Shown: piece by piece, positions 1-6,505 of the stretch
Numbering within the stretch: position 1 is the first letter of the stretch
Layout: each line of letters opens with the position of its first letter
The notes under the pieces: model-generated
Databases searched by the model: none
What the model was told of the DNA's origin: nothing
What the model saw: the letters and a program-made list of their open reading frames with translations, nothing else
Translations under genes and position numbers: made by a program
Assembly (NCBI GenBank): GCA_934249215.1
Contig: CAKQKN010000101.1
Span: 1 to 16,430, forward strand
Direction: 5' to 3'
Origin: an uncultured Clostridia bacterium
Lineage (GTDB): Bacteria; Bacillota; Clostridia; Christensenellales; Borkfalkiaceae
DNA length: 16,430 nucleotides

Positions 1-31
1 TCCGAGGCGACTTTTTTGATGAAAATCGGCT

Positions 32-160
32 TATAGGTCGATTATCGACGCATATCGTCGTGTTTTTGTCGTTTGAAGAATTTTTTGCGGCTTTTTTGGT
101 TTCGATAAAAAAAGTTTAACCGCGAAAACCGTCGATAATCGCGTTATAGGCGGACTTTTG
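32..160. repeat. Two-armed inverted-repeat element, copy 1
   Basis: Left arm 32-51 and right arm 126-160 are imperfect reverse complements; the core gattatcgacg reads forward in the left arm and as cgtcgataatc in the right arm. Both arms recur in the same order, orientation and spacing at 3911-4038, on the other side of the large surface-protein gene. The right arms match at 33 of 35 positions and the left arms at 17 of 20, while the ~75 bases between them do not align. This is seen directly. The family is not recognised; it could be a MITE-like or structured intergenic repeat. Confidence 0.7.
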
Positions 161-202
161 CCGTAAAAGTTAAAAAGTAACCGAGTCGGTTAAGGGTTTT
201 GC

Positions 203-231
203 TTGCAAAAAACGGCGGAAAGTGATATAAA
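203..231 (+). promoter_or_regulatory. Candidate sigma-A promoter for the XRE-HtrA surface-protein gene
   Basis: TTGCAA at 203-208 and TATAAA at 226-231 are separated by 17 bp, which predicts a transcription start near 238. The downstream ATG at 263 follows a GGGAG Shine-Dalgarno (252-256) at 6 bases. The promoter overlaps the in-frame TTG at 203, which argues against that upstream start. Confidence 0.6.
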
Positions 232-262
232 TAGAGTGAAATTTGTCCGACGGGAGAATTGT

Positions 263-3200
263 ATGAGAGATTACGGAAAGGCGCTCAGGTCTTTAAGGCG
301 AAATAAAAACTACACCCAGCAAGAACTTGCGAAAATGCTGAACGTCGTTCCGCAGACCGTGAGCAAATGGGAAAACGGAATAAACCAGATCGACATGGAC
401 AGTCTTACCTCGATCTGCGCGATTTTCGAAATCACGACGGACGAGTTCATTCGGCTCGCCGAGGACGATTCCCCGCGCGACGGCGGCTCGCCCGATCCGG
501 TGGCGGAAGAATGCGCAACGGAAGAACGGGCAAAAGAAACGAAAACGAGCGCGGGAACGGTAAAGGAAGCGAAGTCGAGCGCGGGCGGCGGACGCAAAAG
601 CGGTTCAAACCGTGCGATGATCGCCGCGATGATTGCGGTGTTCGTCGTTCTGGCAAGCCTTCTTGTCGGTTTTGTCGCCGTGTCCGGCGGCAGTGTTATG
701 GCGGCGGAAGATATCTACAAAAAAGTTAATCCGTCGGTTTTTTATATCGAAGTCGACGTGCCGAACGGCAAACAGGGCGGTTCGGGCTTTTTCATTGACG
801 GCAAAGGCACCGCCGTTACGAATTTTCATGTATTGAAAGGCGGCACTTCCGCTTCCGTCACTCTTGCGGACGGCAAAAAATATTCGGTTAAACAAGTCGT
901 CGGTTGCGACGTGGACGGCGACATTGCGATCATTTCCGTGGACGTTCCTCGGAGCGTTCCCGTTTCTTTGGGCAACAGTTCGGGAATCAAAACGGGCGAA
1001 AGCGTTTACGCGATCGGCTATCCCGAGTCGTTCATTCTCGGCGCGCAGGAAAGCACTTTTACGAGCGGAATCGTTTCGAAACCCGCTTATAACGTTGAAG
1101 GAAGAAATTATATCCAAACGACCGCCGACATAACGCACGGCAACAGCGGCGGCGTGCTTGTCGACAAATACGGAAAAGTCGTCGGAATCACGACGGGCAA
1201 AATCGATCTCGTCGGCGTTTCCTATATGAACCTTTGCATACCGTCGAACAACATAAAATCGGTAAAGAGAAATCTGAAATTGTCGATGACCGATTTTTCG
1301 TCCGCATACCGCGAAGTCACGGTCAGGTTTATGAACGGATCGTCCGTTTTCGCGACCAAAAGCTGCTCCGTCGGCGGAAGGGTTTCCGCCCCCGACAACA
1401 CGGATATTCCCAACTGCGAGTTCGTCGGCTGGTTTTCGGACGCGAAGTTTCTTTCTCACTTCGATTTCGAAAAACCGATTTCGTCCGACACCGTCGTTTA
1501 CGGGAAATGGAAAGAGAACTCGCATTTCACCGTAACTTATTACGTGAACGGCGATGTGTACGACACGGAAAAAATATTCAATGGCGGAAAGGCGAGCCCG
1601 GAAACCCGGGTCGTCTATCTCAACGATCGATTCGTCGGTTGGTTCTCGGATTCGGCGATGACCGTTCCTTTCACTTCCGAAACGGTGATCGACCGCGACA
1701 TGCGCGTTTACGCGAAGCTTATTGCGTGGAAATACACGATAAAATACGTCGAAAAGGAAGGTACGGCCGAAGCGCAGATCCTCAGCACTTCGTCCCGCAC
1801 GGATTTCCCCTTGTTATCTCCGTTCAAAAAAAACCCGGGTTATCGCTTTATCGGGTGGGAAAACGGCGGCAAGATTTACGGCGCGGAAACTCGGGTCGAC
1901 GCTCTCAATCTGGTGCTCGGCGACAAAGAAATCGTTTTCACCGCACAATACGAAGCGCTTTCTTATAACGTGGTCTATAAAATTTTTGATGACGATCAGA
2001 CTTTCTTTGAAAAGAGCGAAAAGCACAAGAGCGGGGAATATTTCGAACTATTCGTTCCGCAGTCCGTTCCCGACGGGTATTATTTTAAGTATTGGAGTAG
2101 CGGATATAATTCGTTAAGCGGCTCTGTCAGCAATGAAGAATTGGGGGCGTATTCGACGGAAGATAACGAAGCGACTGTAACGCTCAGAGCCGTGCTCGGT
2201 GGAATAACGTTCTATATCGACCTTTACAATGCCGATTCGGAAGTGTTTAAAAGGGTTGAAATGTATTACGGACGCGATAATCTGACCTTAAGAAATGATT
2301 ACCAGTTGAAAAAAGGTTATACTTACGTGTGGCAAGTGTTTGACAAGGACGGGAATCTGTTCACCGGCGACTTAAACAAAGCCACGACGACGGCGGGCGA
2401 AGTCCTCAAAGCGAAACCCGTTTTCACTCCGAAAAAATATACCGTCATATTCCTTACCGCGGACGATCGAACGGTCGAGTATGAGCTGGAATATGACAAA
2501 GAGATGATCGTTCCGGAAGAGGTTTGCTCTGCGAAAAAGGGATATCGTTTCACCGGTTTTCTTTTCTATTCGGAAGAGGTCGGCAACAGCGTTTACGTCT
2601 TTGCGGGCGACAAACTGCTTAACCTTACTTCGTGGCAAACGGACGTCATATTGCGGGGACAATCGGAAGCCAATTCATACAAGATCGTTTACGACGCGAA
2701 CGGCGGAACGGGCGAAACCGCTTCGACGGACGCAAAGTGCGGCGAAAAAGTCGCGCTCGCCGCAAACGGTTTTGAAAAAGTCGGCTATTGTTTCGTCGGG
2801 TGGAAAAACGGCGACGAAACGTTCGGCGAGGGCGATAAAGTCGAGTTTTACGTCGACGAAGACGAAACCGTCGTTTTCGTCGCGCAGTGGGAAGAAATTC
2901 TTTCGGGGAGCGGCACCGAGTCCGATCCGTTCAAAGTTTCGTCGGTGGGCGATCTTAAGACGTTTGCGAAGATGGTTGGCGGCGGCGAAAAATATCAGTT
3001 CGCTCATTACGTCCTGACTTCCGATATCGATTGCGAAAATGCCGATATCGGACCTATAGGCGATGATTTACATCCATTCCGCGGCGTTTTCGATGGGCAG
3101 TCGCACGTTATAAGAAACGCGGTTTTCGTCGTCAAAGGCGACTATCAAGGGCTGTTCGGCAAGGTCGATTCGAGCGCCGAACTCAAAAATTTCGGAATCA

Positions 3201-3901
3201 AAAATTATAAAATGAGCGGGGACGGCGCTCTGACGAGCGCGCCCGTCGCGTGTGATTATTCGTCGTCGCAACCGATCGAAAACGTTTTCGCAAGCGGGGT
3301 GATCGATATCACCGTCAAACTGCCGCGCTTGATGAATTGGACGGTTACGGTCGGCGGCTTCGTCGCAAAACTTGGCGGAAAAGCCGTGAATTGTTACTCG
3401 GAATCGAGCGTTTCGGTCAGCGTAATTTCCACGTCGTCGAGCGATTCCGCTTACGTTGGCGGATTCGTCGGCAATTTGACGGGCGAGGTCGAACACTGCT
3501 ATTTCAACGGTAACGTTTCGTGTACGAACGCCACGCGGGACATATCCATGCGCACGGGCGGGTTTGTTGCAAATGCCGGGACTACCGATAAAGCCGCGGT
3601 GATTCGTTCAAGTTTCTTTCTTGGAAAAATTACCGTGACCGGTGGACTTTTCAGATATTACGGTAAATTTATCGGGATAAGTACCAATGCGACTCTTAGC
3701 GATATTTATTATGATAAGGCAGTCGAACTTACCGTCAGCACCGGTAGCACGAGATATACGTTCGAATGTACGGAGGGTAGAGATGAAGAATCCACGAGAT
3801 TAAAAAGCGTTCAGTGGCTCGTAAACGAACTCGGGTTCGACGGGAACTTCTGGACGGAAGAGTTCGGTCTGCCTGTGCTTAAAAGTTTTGCTTTGACTTG
3901 A
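263..3901 (+). CDS. XRE-type HTH / transmembrane / HtrA-like serine protease / InlB-GLUG repeat surface protein
   Basis: 1212 residues. Residues ~1-66 are a classic XRE/Cro helix-turn-helix (ELAKMLNVVPQTVSKWENG). A charged linker and one hydrophobic helix (~117-143) follow. Residues ~148-338 are a trypsin-like HtrA/DegP protease domain with an intact triad: His189 in TNFHVL, Asp220 in GDIAII, Ser295 in HGNSGG. No PDZ domain is visible. From ~352 to 878 there are about seven InlB-type beta-grasp repeats (FVGWFSD, YRFIGW, YCFVGW). From ~881 a GLUG-like beta-helix region runs to the end. There is no LPXTG signal, so the single helix is the likely anchor, with HTH inside and protease plus repeats outside. 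The start was chosen because GGGAG lies 6 bases upstream and a promoter overlaps the longer TTG start. Separate parts are family-level calls; the combined role (protease-linked envelope sensor, adhesin or both) is inference. No frameshift is seen. Confidence 0.85.
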   Translation: MRDYGKALRSLRRNKNYTQQELAKMLNVVPQTVSKWENGINQIDMDSLTSICAIFEITTDEFIRLAEDDSPRDGGSPDPVAEECATEERAKETKTSAGTVKEAKSSAGGGRKSGSNRAMIAAMIAVFVVLASLLVGFVAVSGGSVMAAEDIYKKVNPSVFYIEVDVPNGKQGGSGFFIDGKGTAVTNFHVLKGGTSASVTLADGKKYSVKQVVGCDVDGDIAIISVDVPRSVPVSLGNSSGIKTGESVYAIGYPESFILGAQESTFTSGIVSKPAYNVEGRNYIQTTADITHGNSGGVLVDKYGKVVGITTGKIDLVGVSYMNLCIPSNNIKSVKRNLKLSMTDFSSAYREVTVRFMNGSSVFATKSCSVGGRVSAPDNTDIPNCEFVGWFSDAKFLSHFDFEKPISSDTVVYGKWKENSHFTVTYYVNGDVYDTEKIFNGGKASPETRVVYLNDRFVGWFSDSAMTVPFTSETVIDRDMRVYAKLIAWKYTIKYVEKEGTAEAQILSTSSRTDFPLLSPFKKNPGYRFIGWENGGKIYGAETRVDALNLVLGDKEIVFTAQYEALSYNVVYKIFDDDQTFFEKSEKHKSGEYFELFVPQSVPDGYYFKYWSSGYNSLSGSVSNEELGAYSTEDNEATVTLRAVLGGITFYIDLYNADSEVFKRVEMYYGRDNLTLRNDYQLKKGYTYVWQVFDKDGNLFTGDLNKATTTAGEVLKAKPVFTPKKYTVIFLTADDRTVEYELEYDKEMIVPEEVCSAKKGYRFTGFLFYSEEVGNSVYVFAGDKLLNLTSWQTDVILRGQSEANSYKIVYDANGGTGETASTDAKCGEKVALAANGFEKVGYCFVGWKNGDETFGEGDKVEFYVDEDETVVFVAQWEEILSGSGTESDPFKVSSVGDLKTFAKMVGGGEKYQFAHYVLTSDIDCENADIGPIGDDLHPFRGVFDGQSHVIRNAVFVVKGDYQGLFGKVDSSAELKNFGIKNYKMSGDGALTSAPVACDYSSSQPIENVFASGVIDITVKLPRLMNWTVTVGGFVAKLGGKAVNCYSESSVSVSVISTSSSDSAYVGGFVGNLTGEVEHCYFNGNVSCTNATRDISMRTGGFVANAGTTDKAAVIRSSFFLGKITVTGGLFRYYGKFIGISTNATLSDIYYDKAVELTVSTGSTRYTFECTEGRDEESTRLKSVQWLVNELGFDGNFWTEEFGLPVLKSFALT

Positions 3902-3910
3902 AAAGCCCTC

Positions 3911-4038
3911 TATAAGTCGATTAACGCCGCAAAATTCTATTTACGTTCGGACTTTTGCGACCGAAACGGCGTGCTTTGAAATCATTATAACGAGAACCTG
4001 TCTAAACCGTCGATAATCGCGCTATAAGCGGACTTTTG
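3911..4038. repeat. Two-armed inverted-repeat element, copy 2
   Basis: Left arm 3911-3930 (tataagtcgattaacgccgc) and right arm 4004-4038 repeat the arms of the element at 32-160 in the same order and orientation. Left arm to right arm starts are 93 bases apart here and 94 in copy 1. The intervening sequence is unrelated by eye. A further cggacttttg, part of the right-arm motif, occurs inside at 3949-3958. The element starts only 9 bases after the stop codon of the surface-protein gene, so it may lie in that mRNA's 3' UTR. Confidence 0.7.
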
Positions 4039-4086
4039 AGAATGATTCCGAGAGCCCGCGATAAGCAAAAAATGCAAATACAATAT

Positions 4087-4134
4087 AAAAAGGTTGCCGC
4101 AAGTTGTTTTTTGCAATTTGCGACAACTTTTATT
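4087..4134 (+). terminator. Rho-independent terminator of the surface-protein gene (possibly bidirectional)
   Basis: Bases 4091-4102 pair with 4118-4129 (12 positions, one C-A mismatch, one G-U) around a 15-base loop. Four T follow at 4128-4131 and then attatt; A-rich sequence precedes the stem, so it could also act on the minus strand. It lies about 190 bases after the stop codon, leaving the repeat element inside the transcript. Confidence 0.65.
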
Positions 4135-4160
4135 ATTCGTTATAACAGCGGGAAAACGCA

Positions 4161-4201
4161 AAAAAGGCGGTTGATCTTGAAAAAGAATGACCGCCCTTTT
4201 T
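4161..4201 (-). terminator. Bidirectional terminator between convergent genes
   Basis: GGCGGT (4166-4171) pairs with ACCGCC (4190-4195) across an 18-base loop. Five A precede it and five T follow, allowing for one extra C, so U-tracts exist on both strands. It sits about 60 bases beyond the end of the minus-strand cyclase gene and probably ends that transcript; it also backs up the plus-strand terminator at 4091-4131. Confidence 0.65.
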
Positions 4202-4223
4202 ACGTCCGTTTGTAAAATTGTCA

Positions 4224-4255
4224 ACGTTAGGGATGACGAATGGAATCCCTAACGT
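4224..4255. repeat. Perfect hairpin carrying a dispersed 22-nt motif
   Basis: acgttaggga (4224-4233) and tccctaacgt (4246-4255) are exact reverse complements around a 12-base loop; an inner T-A pair adds one more step. No clear U-tract follows on either strand, so a terminator role is weak. Bases 4227-4248, read on the minus strand, match 16374-16395 at 21 of 22 positions, so the loop and 5' half belong to a dispersed motif. It lies 6 bases from the stop codon of the cyclase gene. Confidence 0.6.
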
Positions 4256-4261
4256 GGTTTA

Positions 4262-6040
4262 TTATTCGAAATGCAATGACACAAATTCGGAATCCATTAT
4301 CAAAACGTAAAATACTCTGCCGTACGTCGCGCTGTTTACGATTCGTCCGTGGTCGAAAACTTGCTTGTATCCGCCGTTTTTCGTGGCGATGCGGTATTTT
4401 ACGTAGTCGTTCGTTCCGTCGTATCGGGAGTTTATCTGGCGCCATATGCTGTTTTCGACCTTATCGCGCTCGTCCGGGTGAATCAGATTGGAAAACTTTC
4501 TGCCGCAGAAGTTCATGAAATCGTCCAGATCTTTGCAACCGATGAGTTTTATCATTTCGTCGTTTGCGAACAGCATAGTATCGTCGTTCGGGTCAGCGCG
4601 GTAGATGAGAAAAGCGCTCGGCAGATTTTTCGAAATGTCTTTCAAAGCGAATCCGAGTTCGGAACGATGTCGATTGAGAAAACTTTCGTCGTAAGCCATA
4701 CAGCAATGTCTGCCGCGGAGTTTCGCTTCGTATAAAGCGACGTCGCCTCGCCCGGTAAGTTCGAAAAGACTTTTCGCTTGTTTCGGATATTCTGCGTAGC
4801 CCATGGAAATCGTGAACGTATGCTTTTTGTCGCCATGCCGGAACGCGCGCTCCGTTTCGGTGAATTTCCTGAGTTTTTCGGCAGCCGAATCGGCTGTCGC
4901 GTTTTTTATTATGACGTTGAATTCGTCCCCGCCGCTGCGCGCGGTTATCGCCTCGTCGGAAAACGCGTTTTCAAGTTCGCGCGATAATTGTTTCAGGGCG
5001 ACGTCGCCTGCGGCGTGTCCGTATAAGTCATTGATTACCTTGAAATTGTCGATATCGAGCACTGCGCCGACGCAAGGCTTGTCCGGGTGTTTTTTCAAAT
5101 ACTTTTCAAACGCTTGCGATTCGCCCGCTCTGTTCAAAAGCCCTGTAAGCGGATCTACCGTGGCGAGAGATCTGTATTTATGGTTATTCCGATGAAGAAT
5201 CAGAACGAGCAAGGTGCTGAACGCGATCAGAAGTATCATTACGACGCCGGCGATAACGACGACGGGCGTGTAGTTGCCTTTTTCCCAGCCGCCTGCGGGC
5301 GCAACTTCGAGCGTCCACTTGGTGCATCCGAAAACGAACGAATACGTTTCGGGCGAGGGCAGTTCGGATTTCGTCGAAAGAATAAGTTCTTCTTCTCCTC
5401 CCGTTATTTCGGACTTTATGCCGAGCGCATAGTCATATCCGAAATCGGACAACGCGGATACGGAGTTTTCGAAGATCGCGGGGACCTTAATTATCGCTAT
5501 CGTGAAGCCCCAGAAATATTCCGATTGTTCCGAATTGCTTTCGTCCGAAAGGTAAACGGGGTTTCTCACGGCGATGCAGAGTCCGCCTTGTTTGAGCGGG
5601 AATGGGCCTTGAATGACCGTTTCGTTATGATCTCTTGCATATCGCGAGATTTCGCCGCGATCGGGGTCGTTGATGAGATCTATCATTCCCGCCTCGTTTC
5701 CTTCGAGCGGAAAAATTCTGTCCACGACGCCTTTCGGCGCGAGCTGAATGCACTGAATATCGTCGGTTATAAGGTTCTTCGCGACAATTTCGAAATCGTT
5801 GAACTCGCCTTTTTCGCTGACGAGGATCTGTTCGGTTGCGGAAGTTATGTTTGCGGCTTTTTCGAGCTGCATTATCATTTGTTGCGAATAAGTTATGGCG
5901 TTAAGTCTCGTTTTTTGGCGGACACTGTTGACGTGCTCGGTGTCAATGAGGGTGGCGATCGGGCTTAATATCGCTATACCGACAATCACGACCAAAGCAG
6001 GCAACCAGTAAATAAGGTTCGTTTTTAACTTCTCTGTCAT
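4262..6040 (-). CDS. Membrane diguanylate cyclase, CHASE-GGDEF-PAS
   Basis: 592 residues. A membrane helix (~8-32), a periplasmic or extracytoplasmic CHASE sensor domain (~35-250, with the typical VVDRIFPLEGNEAGM stretch), a second helix (~258-283), a GGDEF domain (~291-455) and a C-terminal PAS_3-like domain (~473-588, with IHPDERDKV). The active-site GGDEF at 370-374 is intact, preceded by DIDNFKVINDLYGH, so c-di-GMP synthesis from two GTP is expected. The usual RxxD inhibitory site is absent (SDEA at the equivalent place). A PAS after rather than before GGDEF is uncommon. The start ATG follows GAGGTG at 5 bases. It is convergent with the surface-protein gene and divergent from the helicase. 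The ligand sensed cannot be read from the sequence. Confidence 0.9.
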   Translation of the reverse strand: MTEKLKTNLIYWLPALVVIVGIAILSPIATLIDTEHVNSVRQKTRLNAITYSQQMIMQLEKAANITSATEQILVSEKGEFNDFEIVAKNLITDDIQCIQLAPKGVVDRIFPLEGNEAGMIDLINDPDRGEISRYARDHNETVIQGPFPLKQGGLCIAVRNPVYLSDESNSEQSEYFWGFTIAIIKVPAIFENSVSALSDFGYDYALGIKSEITGGEEELILSTKSELPSPETYSFVFGCTKWTLEVAPAGGWEKGNYTPVVVIAGVVMILLIAFSTLLVLILHRNNHKYRSLATVDPLTGLLNRAGESQAFEKYLKKHPDKPCVGAVLDIDNFKVINDLYGHAAGDVALKQLSRELENAFSDEAITARSGGDEFNVIIKNATADSAAEKLRKFTETERAFRHGDKKHTFTISMGYAEYPKQAKSLFELTGRGDVALYEAKLRGRHCCMAYDESFLNRHRSELGFALKDISKNLPSAFLIYRADPNDDTMLFANDEMIKLIGCKDLDDFMNFCGRKFSNLIHPDERDKVENSIWRQINSRYDGTNDYVKYRIATKNGGYKQVFDHGRIVNSATYGRVFYVLIMDSEFVSLHFE

Positions 6041-6086
6041 TGTTTCACCTCAAAAACACTGCGATGAGTTCGTTCCTCTGCCGCCC

Positions 6087-6120
6087 GTAAAGAGCCGTAA
6101 AGAGCCGCGCGCGGCTTTTC
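6087..6120. repeat. Tandem 10-mer and 14-bp GC palindrome
   Basis: gtaaagagcc occurs twice in tandem (6087-6096, 6097-6106) and runs into the perfect palindrome agccgcgcgcggct (6103-6116), followed by TTTT. It resembles a terminator facing plus but has no gene upstream on that strand. It lies in the 5' leader region of the minus-strand cyclase, where it could fold in the mRNA or bind a dimeric protein. Function unknown. Confidence 0.4.
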
Positions 6121-6176
6121 GTTGCGAGGTGAACGCAATCTCATATATTGTATTACCGGTCAATTATTTAATTGCT

Positions 6177-6228
6177 TTGTGGGAGATTATTCTACTATTT
6201 TATTGTGGGAGACTATTTTACTACTTTA
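6177..6228. repeat. Tandem repeat, 2 x 26 bp
   Basis: Two adjacent 26-base units (6177-6202, 6203-6228), both starting ttgtgggaga, differ at 3 positions. They lie in an AT-rich gene-free stretch (6121-6430) between the divergent cyclase and helicase genes. There is no spacer and no third copy, so this is not a CRISPR. Apart from this repeat and the promoter region near 6427, I see nothing definable in 6121-6505. Confidence 0.6.
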
Positions 6229-6426
6229 TTTAAAAAAAATCAAACGAAATTATTTAAAAATCAAACAAAACCACGTTTATGGCGGCGAATCGGATATCGA
6301 AAAGTGTGTGCGTTTTAATAAGTCGAAAAGCAGTCGTTTTTGCAAAAGAACGGTTTTTTTTCGTTCGTTTGTTTTTTTTTGAGCGCAAATTTGCAAAAAA
6401 GTCTTTTTTTATCGGGAAAAATATGG

Positions 6427-6432
6427 TACAAT
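6427..6432 (+). promoter_or_regulatory. Candidate -10 element for the helicase gene
   Basis: TACAAT, within tatggtacaatatagg, lies 74 bases before the helicase start codon in a T/A-rich region. No good -35 hexamer is found 16-18 bp upstream (the region is a T-run), so this is a weak call. Confidence 0.35.
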
Positions 6433-6505
6433 ATAGGCGTATAACAAACGCGCGAAAGGCTCTGGCGCGAGAAAATTTGTTTTTTGAGATATTCAGGGGA
6501 TCGAG

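Noticed and set aside
203..262. Upstream TTG start giving a 20-residue longer XRE-HtrA protein
   Set aside because: The TTG overlaps the -35 box of a good promoter, and the ATG at 263 has a GGGAG site at 6 bases and begins exactly at the HTH domain.
3911..4038. Integron attC site downstream of the surface-protein gene
   Set aside because: Length and imperfect inverted arms fit, but the terminal RYYYAAC and GTTRRRY core sites are not found in the expected places, there is no integrase, and no array of same-strand cassettes.
6177..6228. CRISPR repeat
   Set aside because: Only two directly adjacent units without spacers, and no cas genes.
6122..6382. Small 86-codon open frame in the AT-rich intergenic region
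   Set aside because: No ATG with an RBS, it runs through the tandem repeat and promoter region, and the translation shows no domain.
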